Source: Lepus europaeus
Taxonomy: Eukaryota; Chordata; Mammalia; Lagomorpha; Leporidae
DNA: 64,000 bases
Assembly (NCBI RefSeq): GCF_033115175.1
Contig: NC_084838.1
Span: 64,200,468 to 64,264,467, forward strand
Direction of reading: 5' to 3'
This document shows positions 1 to 10,059 of this stretch, piece by piece; position 1 is the stretch's first letter; the number at the start of each line of letters is the position of its first letter. The translations under genes were made by a program, and so were the position numbers. A model generated the notes under the pieces. The model saw only the letters and a list, made by a program, of their open reading frames with translations. It ran no database searches and was not told the origin of the DNA.

Positions 1-405
1 TACATATTTATTTGAATAATATATGCCTGCTCTTACAGAGTATAAGCTCTCAGAGAAAAATAAGTCTATTTTTGTTTGCAGTGTTATTACCAGATTCTAG
101 AAAAAGTCATTGTTTGTAACAGGCTCACAATAAATATTTCTATGATAAGTAAGTGATGAAATGCTCTTTGCATAGTATAGTAGAAAGGCAATAGTATTAG
201 AATCAGAATTCAAAGATTTTAGTACTAGTGTTGTTAGTATAAAGAATCTGGAGCTACTTTTTTTGTTTTCTCATGTATAATTAAGTGTCTTTGAATGTAT
301 CGCTTAGAGGTTCTTCTTTATTAATAGGCAATGGATATATATATATATATATATATATGGCAATTCAAGTTTAGTGCTCCCCCAAAATTTTGACTTTACT
401 TCTCT
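1..405. other. single-copy A+T-rich DNA
   Basis: I recognise no gene, RNA or repeat family here apart from a short TA microsatellite near 334-358. Confidence 0.5.
334..358. repeat. (TA)n microsatellite
   Basis: An uninterrupted run of about twelve TA dinucleotides. Confidence 0.95.
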
Positions 406-409
406 TCTA

Positions 410-590
410 TAACAATTATCACATTACATTATACAATTTTCTTTATCTGTTTTCCCTTTTATTTTTGAGCATAATAAGGGCAAGGATAGTATCTTTTTTC
501 ACCTTTATTATCTGAGCACCAGGCACACAGTTTGCCCCAAGCACATTTCACAGAGGATACATGATTGAATGGCCAAGCAAATTTTTGGTG
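410..590 (+). repeat. possible L2 3' end remnant
   Basis: The wording around 475-560 (gcaagg.tagtatctttt, then an agcaccaggcacacag core) resembles the end of mammalian L2 elements, which reads like 'gggcagggacc...cagcacctagcacagtgcc'. It is highly diverged and has no clean boundary. An unrelated A+T-rich match is possible. Confidence 0.4.
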
Positions 591-639
591 ATTTTTCTTC
601 TAAGTGCGACATCAGGTAGTGCTGATAAAACTACTCAAG

Positions 640-1042
640 ATGATGAATATGGCATTCTTGGCAGTTATATTTCCTGTGACCATATAGATTAGACACAAAT
701 ACTACTCCTGAGACTTGCAGCTTTGCATAGTTACTATATCACGACTGTCAACTTCCCAAAAGACATACTGACCTTTCTTAATCAGTGCATCATTTGGAAT
801 ATGTGGCAAAGGAGCTTCTTGACAACTTTTAAGCCTGAAAACCATAGTCTGCATGCAAAGATCCCCTTGTGCAGACAGGCCATGATTTCCATCTTCTTCA
901 TGCTTGTCATTAGTCTTTCTTTGCTGACCCTGCACATCTTTAACATGCAATCATTAGCAGTTTCTGGATTACTGTCGTAAGAATTTATGATGATCTTCAT
1001 AGCCTGCTGAGTTACAAAAGTTTCCCACAGGACCGGAGGCAC
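640..1042 (-). pseudogene. unidentified coding-like segment, possibly a decayed retrocopy
   Basis: On the minus strand, one frame is open for 86 codons (782-1042) and an overlapping frame for 82 codons (702-950). Both read as ordinary protein-like sequence, with little low-complexity content. Moving from the first frame to the second near 900-950 would give one longer product, which is how a frameshifted processed pseudogene often looks. I do not recognise the parent. There is no splice-site context, no clear poly(A) tail and no target-site duplication. Chance open frames in single-copy DNA remain a real alternative. Confidence 0.25.
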
Positions 1043-1079
1043 ATTATGACACCAACTTGCGTTACTAGCATATGTCCCA

Positions 1080-1575
1080 AGTTCAATTTAATATACCAAT
1101 GGCTACTTTAAAACAGGTATTTCTTCCACTTAAGAAATATATACTCCTTTTAATTAATTTTTTTTCTTTTTCCAGTAAAAAAGTAAAGAAAATTAAGAAT
1201 CAGCAGAAAAAGAAAAGAAAAAGAGAAGATAAAAAAAAAAGATAAAATAAAATTGACATGAATTTAAATAGGCAACTGTCCCTTCCTATGTTTAATTAGA
1301 CCAGGGATGGGGGATATCACACCTGCAATGGATATAAGTCTCATGAAATCATTTGGTCTGACCTTGCCAAGGCAAACATACAAGGGTTCAAAATTTAATA
1401 AATTTAATAAATCTAAATTTTTGATAATTTTGGATTCCACTAAAGATGTTATAAATATCCAGAAATATTTTATTTATAGCATACTATTATTCGTGATTTT
1501 ATGAAACATTCCATTTATCCTCAAGGCAAATTAATTTCCTTTTTCACTTTTCTTAGGCTTTCTTTCTGTCATTTT
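1080..1575. other. single-copy A+T-rich DNA
   Basis: A purine-rich patch lies near 1190-1245. No gene or repeat family is recognised. Confidence 0.5.
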
Positions 1576-1895
1576 GTTTATTTATTTTTATTATTTGAAA
1601 GTAAAGGCACAGAGACGGACAGAGAGAGATTTTCCATTTCTTGGTTTGAACAAATATCCACAAGAGTTGGTAATGGGCCAGGATGATACCAGGTGCCAGG
1701 AACTCCATTAAGATTTCCCAGATGGGTAGCAAGGACCCACATACTTGGGATACCACTTGCTGTCTCCAAAGGTCTGTACTAACAAGCGGCTAGAGTCAGG
1801 AGTAGAGCTGGGATTCAGACCAAGGCAGTCCAGCATGGGATACAGGTGTTCCAAGCAGCATCACCACTGCTGCCTCATACATCCATCTCTTTTTT
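1576..1895 (-). mobile_element. old C-repeat SINE
   Basis: The reverse complement follows the lagomorph C-repeat layout. An A+T-rich tail lies at the left end (tttatttattttt), followed by the gagacggacagagagag block and then the body up to the tRNA-like head near 1860. Divergence is high, so this is an old copy. It has no coding capacity. Confidence 0.75.
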
Positions 1896-3489
1896 TTTAA
1901 ACTTGTTTGTGTTGGCCCCTCTTTTTAGTGGAAGATTTCCCTAGATTGCTGTGGATCCTTAGCTTTCATTTCTTATCCAGAGTGAGTTGATTGCACTGTC
2001 AGAACCGGTCACTTGGTGGTGTTTACATGACAATAGTACATTTTTAATGAAATGTTTTTGACTGTTAGTATCTGAAATAATTTTCCTTAGATTTATTTAT
2101 TTTGTCAAAATTAAGCTTTCTCAACTTTGGCAGGGTCTACAGTTGGAGTGGATATTATATACTTGGCTTCTGACTTTCTGGGAATTAGGGAGGAAAATAT
2201 ATATCAGGATTGTATATTTTTAATATAGCTTTTCAGTTAATCCCTACCCTTCCTGTTTTCTACAATGTCTGGTAGCTCCAAGTCTTAAGCCAGTTTTCAG
2301 CAGTATATAAATGCATTAGAATGTGACATTTGAAGGTCCAAGTACTTTTAAAATAGATTTTCAGCCAATATACGTTTTGTCTTGCTGCATTAACCTTGTT
2401 TGTCAGATGTCTCCAAATACTGAGGTCTTCAGGTGTTCTGCAGGATGGATTATTTCACTGCTCAGTAAATTCCTCTGTACAAACCAAGTTGATCACTTTA
2501 TCGTCTGGACTAAATCAATTGTCACTTGTATATCGGTTGGTTTCCCAAAGGCAGATTCCTGAGGAATTTTAGAAAGTGATTTGTTAGGAAGTGTTCCCAG
2601 GGAAAAACAGTAGGTAGCTGAAGCAGTGAAATTAAGTAGAAAAGGTAAAGAAGACAGGATATTGTATTAAGTAAACTCCTGCAGAGAATTATTTTGGTTC
2701 AACCCTACTTGAGAGCTCTGGGGACCCAATGTTGGCTCAATCATAGGCAAGGAAGCTGGTGTATTTATATCTGTCAATCATCGGATAAGGCCTGTCTGCT
2801 GCTCACTGGCATATAAAATGGTCCCAGCAGCCTTGAACAGCTCTCTTACAATGATGCTAATATTGATTAACTAGAGCTGCAGTGCATTAAAGTAGTAAAG
2901 GATGGGAAGGAACATGAGTGAATTACTAACAACAACTAGAACCACATCTCTATCTGTACTTTTCCTTAAAATTTATTTAAATTGATGTTATCTTTTCTTC
3001 TTTCAGTAACTTTGGATTTTTACATTTTGTTTTACTTTGCTTTTATCTATGATGCCAATCTGACACATTTAATTAGATTTTTCCAGGGGAAGCCCTGAGG
3101 TTCTTTTAGAAACACTTCTACTTTTCTAGGAAAAGAAAGTATGTTGCAATGGAAATAAATAGAAAACAATATGGGTTATTTTAAGAAACATAAAATATAT
3201 TGGCTTATATGTATATATATATATATATATATCCATATACATATATATATATATCCATGTCATATTAAGCAAATACAATTGTAATTTGTTTCCTCACATT
3301 ACAAGTTGGTCAGAAGTATTGAAGAAAAACACCAAAAGTGTAAAGAAAATGCAAAATATTAGAATTAACAGAATTCCAAATATGTCAAGTGAAGCTATTC
3401 AAATATTTATGAAGTTATACATTAAATATTTTAATGAAAAGGCAGTTATAGTTTAATAGTACCCACTATAACAAGAGCATTTTTTTTCA
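1896..3489. other. single-copy DNA
   Basis: No gene or repeat family is recognised except the TA-rich microsatellite near 3210-3258. An open frame of 79 codons (2323-2562, plus) has no recognisable similarity and is probably chance. Confidence 0.5.
3208..3258. repeat. interrupted (TA)n microsatellite
   Basis: Two runs of TA are separated by a short ccatatac interruption. Confidence 0.9.
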
Positions 3490-4973
3490 ATAAATAGTGC
3501 TGTGAAAATCAGATATCCATTTCCAAAAGAAAGAAACAAGAACCCTACTTCTCACCATGTTCCAAAGCAACTCAAAATGGATTAAAGACCCAAGATTAGA
3601 ATCTAGAACTTTGAATTTATTAGGAGAAAACATAGAAGAAATGATTTAGGACTTTGGAAGGGACAATAATTTTTTGGATAAAATCCTAAAAGCATGGGCA
3701 TCAGAAGTAAATATAGACTAATGGATTTAATCAAACTAAAGGGCTGCTGGATAGCAAGGAAATAATCATCACAGTAAATAGACAACCTACGAATATGAGA
3801 AAATATTTGAAAACCTTTCATATAATAAGTTAATAGCTAGAATACATAAGTAACTGAAAGGATTCAATAGCAAAAAAGAAAATCAATAAAAATGGGCAGT
3901 AGACCTATACTTGATGTTAGCCAAAAGCCAAGATACAGTGGGCTATATATCTAAACAGACATTTCTCAAAAAAAGACATGCAAATGGCCAGTAGGTAAAT
4001 ATAAAAACTTACTCAACAGGCCGGCGCCGCGGCTCACTAGGCTAATCCTCCGCCTTGCGGGGCTGGCACACCGGGTTCTAGTCCAGGTCGGGGCACCGAT
4101 CCTGTCCCGGTTGCCCCTCTTCCAGGCCAGCTCTCTGCTGTGGCCCGGGAGTGCAGTGGAGGATGGCCCAAGTCCTTGGGCCCTGCACCCCATGGGAGAC
4201 CAGGAGAAGCACCTGGCTCCTGCCATTGGATCAGCGCGGTGCGCCGGCCGCAGCGCGCTACTGCAGCGGCCATTGGAGGGTGAACCAACGGCAAAAAGGA
4301 AGACCTTTCTCTCTGTCTCTCTCTCACTGTCCACTCTGCCTGTCAAAAAAAAAAAAAAACTTACTCAACATCTCTCATCAGAGAATGCAAATCAAAACCA
4401 CAGATATTTTGGCTATTATCACAGACATGAAAGATAGTATGTGTTGGCAAAGGTATAGAGAAAAAAGGGCCCTTGTTCATCATTGGTAGGAGTTTAAATT
4501 AGGATATGGAAAACAGTATGAAGACACAACAAAAACATGTTTATTCTACAATGTTTATTGCAGCACTATTTACAATAGCCTAGAGCTAGAAACAATCTAA
4601 ATGTCTATCCACTAACAAATAGATAAAAAAGAGACATATATACATAATGGAATACTATTCAGTCATAAAAAGATGAAATATTATGTGCAACAACACAGAC
4701 AGAACTGAAAGTCATTATGTTAGGTGAAATAAACCAAGCATGGAAAGAGAAATATCACATGATCTCACTCATACATGGTGTCTAAAAAAGGTGATCTCAT
4801 TGAATTAAAAATATAATGGTAGTTACCAGAGGCTGAGGGGTGAAGAGGGTAGAGAGAAGGGAAAAGGTCAATTATATTATAAGTAGATAGAATTAAGTTG
4901 GGATTTATTGCACAGTATGGTAACTGTAGATAATTTAATATACCATATATTTTTCCATTTAAAAATTAGCAGA
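3490..4973 (+). mobile_element. old L1 (L1M-type) ORF2 3' end and 3' UTR, interrupted
   Basis: Diverged wording of the end of L1 ORF2 is present, for example a block near 3575-3640 (atggattaaagaccc, then taggagaaaacatagaagaa) and one near 3955-4000 (acagacatttctcaaaa.aagacatgcaaatggcca). The 3' UTR follows after 4640 with the typical 'tggaatactattcagtcataaaaag' region. Many stops and indels show long inactivity. A young C SINE (4019-4354) splits it. The 3' UTR resumes after the large insertion, at 10060-10215. Confidence 0.85.
4019..4354 (+). mobile_element. young C-repeat SINE
   Basis: A full-length tRNA-derived SINE. The head begins ggccggcgccgcggctcac, an internal polymerase III B-box-like sequence ggttctagtcc lies near 4074, and the tail is poly(A). 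It is CpG-rich and close to the consensus of the other young copies. A 16-bp direct repeat (aaaaacttactcaaca) flanks it at 4003-4018 and 4355-4370, marking insertion into the old L1. Confidence 0.95.
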
Positions 4974-4991
4974 TAGTATTTTGCATATTTT
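4974..4991. repeat. target-site duplication, left copy (18 bp)
   Basis: The sequence tagtattttgcatatttt is repeated exactly at 10042-10059. The right copy is followed by aa, giving the L1 endonuclease-type site TTTT/AA on the plus strand, as expected for an insertion on the minus strand. Confidence 0.95.
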
Positions 4992-5050
4992 TTTAACTTT
5001 TATTTAATGAATATAAATTTCCAGTATACAGCTTATGGATTACAATGGCT

Positions 5051-5109
5051 TCCCCCTCCCATAACTTCCCTCCCACCCACAACCCTCCCCTCTCCCGCTC
5101 CCTCTCCCC
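5051..5109 (-). other. G-rich (quadruplex-prone) tract of the L1 3' UTR
   Basis: The plus strand is C-rich with runs of ccc and cccc, so the element's RNA sense strand has many GGG/GGGG runs separated by short loops. Similar tracts lie at 22340-22399, 49277-49340 and 62335-62397. G-rich 3' UTR tracts are a known feature of mammalian L1. Confidence 0.75.
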
Positions 5110-5383
5110 TTCCATTTGCATCAAGATTCATTTTCAATTCTCTTTATATACAGAAGATCAATTTAGTATAAAGATTTCAACAGTTTGCACCCACATAGAA
5201 ACACAAAGTGAAACATACTGTTTGAGTACTACTTAGAGCATTAAATCAAAATGTACAGCACATTAAGGACAGAGATCCCACATGAGGAGCAAGTGCACAG
5301 TGGCTCCTGTTGTTGACCCAACAAATTGACACTCTAGTTTATGGCGCCAGTAACCACCCTAGGCTGTCGTCATGAGTTGCCAA

Positions 5384-5407
5384 GGTCAGAGTTTGCCAAC
5401 TCTGACC
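5384..5407. repeat. perfect 10-bp inverted repeat with 4-nt loop
   Basis: The arms GGTCAGAGTT (5384-5393) and AACTCTGACC (5398-5407) surround TGCC. The second copy of the element (about 62680-62710) has a longer, non-palindromic sequence here, so the palindrome is specific to this copy. Confidence 0.9.
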
Positions 5408-5449
5408 ATATTTAGACAAGGTCATAAAAGACAGAGTGAGGATAGTAAC

Positions 5450-8113
5450 CAATGATCCTAAGAGTGGCATTTACCAGGTTTGAACAATTATACAGCATTA
5501 AGTGGGGAAGAGGATCATCAGTACACACAGGTTGGGAGTAGAGCCATTGGTGGTAGAGTAGAGGTTATTATTACAAAGGAATGAGGCCCAAGTGCACTAG
5601 ACAGGGCCTAGAATAAAGGACAGAGTCATTATTAGAGGAGCTAAGAAAGGTGCTGTCTAAGCTACAAGTAATTTTTCTGATTGAGAGGCAAATAGAACCT
5701 GACAGAAGAGGCTTGATAATAATCTGGTGGGCTTTAGGCCTTGTAAATTCAGAGGCCCAGACCTATCTATCTCTTCCCATGGGGTATATCCTAAGGGAGG
5801 TGTGAACCTCCTAGGGGAAGGCACTCTGTTGACTTTCATTACTTGGCTGGCCTGGGAGGAGAGCTGGCCAGGTAAAGGTAGGGGGCATCTCTAACAAGAA
5901 ATTTACAGTTCTGCCTGCAATGTTGCTGACCCTACTTGACCATCCCCTCAGCTGCAGTGGTCACTTTGGAAGTTGGGCTGAGTGAAGGGCTTTTCAGCTT
6001 AGAGCCAATAAGATCTGTGGCTCTGACCTGGGCATCCTTCGACTCCAGGGCAGGTCCATTTCCAGTGATCCAACTCTTGGCAGAGCTGCCAGGGCTCTTC
6101 ACAAGCTGACTTCTGCTGAAGCCCAGGCTTACCACATTGAAAGCCACTGCAGTGGACTGGCCTGTTGGGTCTCCTTGAGGGCAGATCACTGTACAGATCA
6201 GCCATTAATAGGCCTGCCACCCATTGCTTCTGATGCCTAGCTTTCTTTTCCTCCTGGTTTGTGTTAAAGCAGACCAGAGGATGCAAGTCAAGGGAGTGCC
6301 CAAGTCTCATCTCTAATCTTCGGTGGCCTGAACTACAAGTCTATAGTCACAGGCATGATCTGTAGTAGTTTTTCTAAGGTAGACAATGCCCATGAGGAAA
6401 ATTATATTCTCACTTTAAAACTTTCTTTCCCTTTGGTCTGAAAGGGAGGTTTTTTCTACTTACTGTATACTTCGCTGATGGCGAAGTGAATCTAGCTATG
6501 AGATTATTATTTGAGTTCTTATTTTGGCTATGCTATTACAGAAAAATGTTAGCCATCACTTTTATAAGGTCTAAAGATTAAATTGTGCGTCCTACAGATT
6601 CCTTCATAATAGAATTAGTTTCCTACCTTGAAGAGAATAGAGAAATGAAAGAACAAGTTGGGCTTAGAATAGAGAAATGAGGGAGCAAGTCCTAGATCGC
6701 TTGCTGACAATAGCAATATCACATGAATACTTAACAAACCGTTTCAACCGTTAGATAACAACTTAAGAAAACATTTACCAGAAGGTCCAATGCCTTCTCT
6801 AAATTTTAAGAATCATGTATTTGAAAATACCTCTTAAATATCTAACATGGTGTAGTTTGTTTAGCCAGTAAACTTAAGCACAACCATCTAAAATGTTTTT
6901 AGTTTCTTTCTACCAACAAGTTTAAAACATATGATACACAGATTCAGGTCACACAAATTAAAATGTATCTTTGATTGATTTTAGCAGCTTAAATTTATGG
7001 ACAATCTTATCTATAAGCCATTTAAAATAAAACTCTTAATAAAATTTCCCCTTGTGGACATACAATATGTACACACATATAACATAGCATAATAGACCAA
7101 TATAGCAATTTTAATAATAGCTTTTAAAATCTTTAACTCTTTTTGTAGATTGCCAATTGATTTGAATTGCTTTTTGTTTTTAGTAACCTCAGTTAACCAT
7201 ACTTTCTCTCAGTTGGTACTGTTAATACATTATTGGCTTCATCTGTTTACAGAGCCATCCCAAAGTACTGAATACAATAGAAGTGGTTGGAAAAAGTCCA
7301 TAGGAACCTATAGGAGGACAGCTAAACACAGAACCAACAACGCTTTAGTTTTATGAGCAGCACATCATATATAACTATGGATGACAAAAGACTTTAAGTC
7401 GCCATGTTTAAAATTATAAACTCATCAACCAACAAGAGGCACTTGCTTACTTCACAGTATTTTTGAAAGCACCTGTAGGATTTTACAAGTATTTAACCCT
7501 TTAGGCCTCTGGGGCTTTCTCATTAAGATAACTATCATGTCTAGTAACACAAGATCATTAGACTTCTTAATTCTCAAACATTTGTATTAATAGCATTTTC
7601 CATTATAGAAACTTAAAGTCTGGTACCACATCACATCTTGACAGTCCTTCTAATATAATCCAAATAGCCTGATTAGTTGGTGTCTCTATAAGATGAGAGA
7701 CATAGGTCCTTCGATTTTTTCAGTTGGGCCCAAACTGGAAAAACCAAAGTCCAAGATTTACTGGGAATTTTAGAGACCAGATTGTTTGAAACTTTGATTT
7801 TTTGAATGCCAAGAAGGCTCAAAATCCAAAATATCTGGTTGAAATAAGATTCCTTAAAATCATGACATAACATAGACCAAATTTGATCATTGTTACAAGG
7901 TGATTATTCAAATCTTTGAAAATAAGCACATATTTAAATAACCCATAGCTCTTAATAAAATTTCAGCTGTTTTTGAACAATTAGAATTTAACAGACATCA
8001 AGAGAACATAATAGGTTACTTTAACACATTGCTTTAACAGAGCATCAGAGTTTAATTCTATGTCAAAGAGAAATTGAGCTTCCTGTGATCTTTTGCTGTG
8101 AGGTTTCCTTCCT
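5450..8113 (-). other. non-L1 middle section of the HAL1-like element
   Basis: This occupies the place where ORF2 should be. No endonuclease or reverse transcriptase wording is found on either strand, although the other L1 copies here show both clearly. The stretch 6400-8060 is A+T-rich with no frame I recognise; 5840-6320 is richer in G+C and carries the gag-like fragment. The part up to 6704 recurs at 62740-64000. The remainder cannot be compared within the window. Confidence 0.75.
5840..6310 (-). pseudogene. endogenous retrovirus gag nucleocapsid-like fragment inside the HAL1-like element
   Basis: A minus-strand frame of 103 codons (5999-6310) contains two decayed CCHC zinc-knuckle-like blocks between 6047 and 6151. 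The first reads FQCGKPG and has lost the usual histidine; the second ends DHWKWTCP. This spacing of two knuckles is typical of class I (gamma-like) endogenous retroviruses near the gag-pro boundary. A second frame (5932-6189) overlaps it. Both frames are short, are not linked to ORF1, and have no retroviral signals around them. The same lesions occur in the copy at 63295-63606, so they were already in the founder. I infer passenger sequence rather than a working gene. Confidence 0.55.
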
Positions 8114-9175
8114 TTACCTTCTTTCATATTGGTGACCATGTTTCTGTGTTTCTGTGTGTAACACATCTTTAAGCATCTTTTGCAGGGCAGGATGAGTGGC
8201 AACAAATTCTTTCAGTTTCTGTTTGCTATGAAAAGTCTTAATTTCACCTTCATTCACAAATGAGAGCTTTGCAGGATATAGTATTCTGGGCTGGCAGTTT
8301 TTCTCTCTTAGTACCTGGGCTATGTCTCGCCATTCCCTTCTAGCTTGTAGGGTTTCTGATGAGAAGTCTGCTGTGAGTCTAATTGGAGATCCTCTGAGAG
8401 TAATCTGACGTTTCTCTCTTGCACATTTTAAGATCTTTTCTTTATGTTTCACTGTGGTGAGTTTGATTACAACGTGTCGTGGTGAGGATCTCTTTTGGTC
8501 ATGTTTATTAGGGGTTCTATGAGCTTCCTGTACTAAGATGTCTCTGTCCTTCTCCAAACCTGGGAAATTTTCTGCTAGTATCTCACTAAAAATGCCTTCT
8601 AATCCTTTCTCCCTCTCCATGCCTTCAGGAACTCCTAGAACCCGAATGTTGGGTTTTTTAATAGTATCCTGTAGATTCCCGACAATATTTTTTAGATTTC
8701 TAATTTCTTCTTCTTTTCTTTGGTTTGCCTGTTTCCTTTCCTGTTCTCTGTCTTCTAAGTCTGATATTCTCTCTTCTGCTTCGCCCATTCTGTTTCTAAG
8801 GCTCTCTAATGTGTTTGTCATTTGATCTATTGATTTCTTCATTTCATTATGATTTCTCATCACTATCACAGTTTCTTGTTCCACTAGTTGTTTCATTTCA
8901 TTTTGATTCCTCCTTAATATTTCATTTTCATGAGAGAGATTTTCTATCTTGTCCATTAAGGATTTCTGTAGTTCAAGAATTTGTTTCTGAGAACTTCTTA
9001 ATGTTCTTATCAATTTTTTGAGATCCGCTTCTTGCATTTCTTCTATCTCATCATCTTCATAATCTTGAATTGGGGTGTCTTTTTCATTTGGGGGCATCAT
9101 AGTGTCTTCCTTGTTCTTGTTAGCTTGGTTTTTGAGTTTGTTGTTTGGCATGTTGGAGATATTTGGTTTCTTCAC
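8114..9175 (-). CDS. LINE-1 ORF1 protein, intact (353 aa)
   Basis: L1 ORF1 protein is an RNA-binding, trimer-forming chaperone that coats L1 RNA in the cytoplasm. Residues about 46-170 are rich in E, K, L, N and Q with heptad-like spacing, fitting the coiled coil. Residues about 174-258, starting IKKPNIRVLGVPEG, match the RRM region. Residues about 265-340, including RLTADFSSETLQARREW and YPAKLSF, match the C-terminal domain of mammalian ORF1. The length suits the family, and no stop or frameshift interrupts it. I took the first Met of the open frame; the Met at residue 9 is an alternative. ORF2 does not follow. Instead the frame is followed by unrelated sequence, so the protein could only assist elements in trans or its own RNA. 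Whether it is transcribed is unknown. Confidence 0.93.
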   Translation of the reverse strand: MKKPNISNMPNNKLKNQANKNKEDTMMPPNEKDTPIQDYEDDEIEEMQEADLKKLIRTLRSSQKQILELQKSLMDKIENLSHENEILRRNQNEMKQLVEQETVIVMRNHNEMKKSIDQMTNTLESLRNRMGEAEERISDLEDREQERKQANQRKEEEIRNLKNIVGNLQDTIKKPNIRVLGVPEGMEREKGLEGIFSEILAENFPGLEKDRDILVQEAHRTPNKHDQKRSSPRHVVIKLTTVKHKEKILKCAREKRQITLRGSPIRLTADFSSETLQARREWRDIAQVLREKNCQPRILYPAKLSFVNEGEIKTFHSKQKLKEFVATHPALQKMLKDVLHTETQKHGHQYERR

Positions 9176-10041
9176 TGTGGTGTTTTTTCTTGTTACACTA
9201 TGGCTCTATATTAAGTGGACTGTCTGCTTTTGGTGGAGCCTTAGAGGCTGAGATGAGTGTGGACTGAGAGCTGTGTTTGGTTCCTCAGGGTTGAGGGTGT
9301 GTCAAAGATGACACTCCCAGGTGAGGTGTGGTAAATCTCTCTTTCTTTTTTTGATTCAAAAGGGAAGTAATTCCACACAGCTGAATGTAATCGGAGGTAG
9401 TTAGCAGGCAAATGATATACCCACAGGAGCCAGAGATTGGAAGCTCTTTCCCAAGGACCACACAGGGAATCTCTGCTGCCCTCAGTGTGGGCTCCAATTC
9501 TCCTGCAGTCTCCCACTGGGTTGCCAAGTTAGATCCTAATCTCCTGTTATTTCACCCCTCCCCCCAGAGTCGGGTGTTTCTGCTAGGCTCAGGGCCGGTG
9601 CTTTTTGGACGTATGTCCAAAATGGCGCCTGCCCTGTATTGCTCGCCTTTGAGAGGTGAGCGGAGAGAGAGAAACTTGTGTCCATATCAGTCACTTTTTA
9701 AATTTTTTTCCTCTCTCTCTTCTAGTTAGCCTGGTGAACTTTTCCCCACAGAGTTTCAAGCCTTGTTCCCTCTAGTCTCCTCTTTCCGCTTGCCCACTGG
9801 TGTCTCGGGCTATTGAGGTTCGTCTCACCTCGCGTTCCAGCGCTGGTGTGTTGAGTCTGCCGCTGGTGTCCCGAACTTGGGCTCCCACGCTCTCCACGCA
9901 GGTACACTGTGAATCACTATTTCCGGAAGAGTTTCCTCTGCTGTTTCATCCCCTACTCTTCCTTGACCCTGCAGTATCTCCACTTATATTAAACTGTCTC
10001 TCCCCCGGACTAATAGTGTGCTCCCTGCCTATTCTGCCATC
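9176..10041 (-). promoter_or_regulatory. L1-type 5' UTR of the HAL1-like element
   Basis: The sequence upstream of ORF1 matches the 5' UTR of the L1 at 24840-25607 over several blocks, for example ggactgtctgcttttg near 9218 and 24881. The sense strand starts GATGGCAG at 10041, the core of a YY1-like motif. L1 5' UTRs carry an internal polymerase II promoter, so this copy may keep one; that is inferred from family knowledge. Confidence 0.7.
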
Positions 10042-10059
10042 TAGTATTTTGCATATTTT
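10042..10059. repeat. target-site duplication, right copy (18 bp)
   Basis: Identical to 4974-4991. It is followed by aatataaag, where the interrupted old L1 3' UTR resumes. Confidence 0.95.

Larger units (their letters stand above)
4992..10041 (-). mobile_element. HAL1-like L1-derived element without ORF2
   Basis: A complete insertion of about 5,050 bp flanked by an 18-bp perfect target-site duplication. In sense order (minus strand) it has an L1 5' UTR (10041 to 9176), an intact ORF1 (9175 to 8114), about 2.7 kb that is not L1 ORF2 (8113 to about 5450), and an L1 3' UTR with a G-rich tract and a short A tail (about 5450 to 4992). The 5' UTR and ORF1 match those of the L1 at 21500-25607, and the 3' UTR matches the L1 at 45175-49393, so both ends come from one L1 lineage. 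The middle contains a retroviral gag-like fragment. No endonuclease or reverse transcriptase motif is present, so it must have moved using another L1's ORF2 protein. A partial second copy is at 62280-64000. Half-L1 elements (ORF1 only) are a known mammalian class. I cannot tell whether this chimera has been described. Confidence 0.9.

Noticed and set aside
3966-4346. 126-codon minus-strand open frame, and similar frames of 80-140 codons at 13150-13395, 20314-20622, 27840-28202, 44574-44864, 45730-46152 and 60186-60509
   Set aside because: All lie inside C-repeat SINEs, whose G+C-rich body is open in several frames in every copy. They are not genes.
6470-6486. Perfect 6-bp hairpin (CTTCGC...GCGAAG) in the HAL1-like element as a functional RNA structure
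   Set aside because: The second copy has an uncompensated mismatch in the stem (cttcac), so there is no sign that pairing is preserved.
8538-9214. Plus-strand frames of 60-95 codons opposite L1 ORF1
   Set aside because: Antisense shadows of ORF1; the same shadows appear opposite the ORF1 at 24215-24502.
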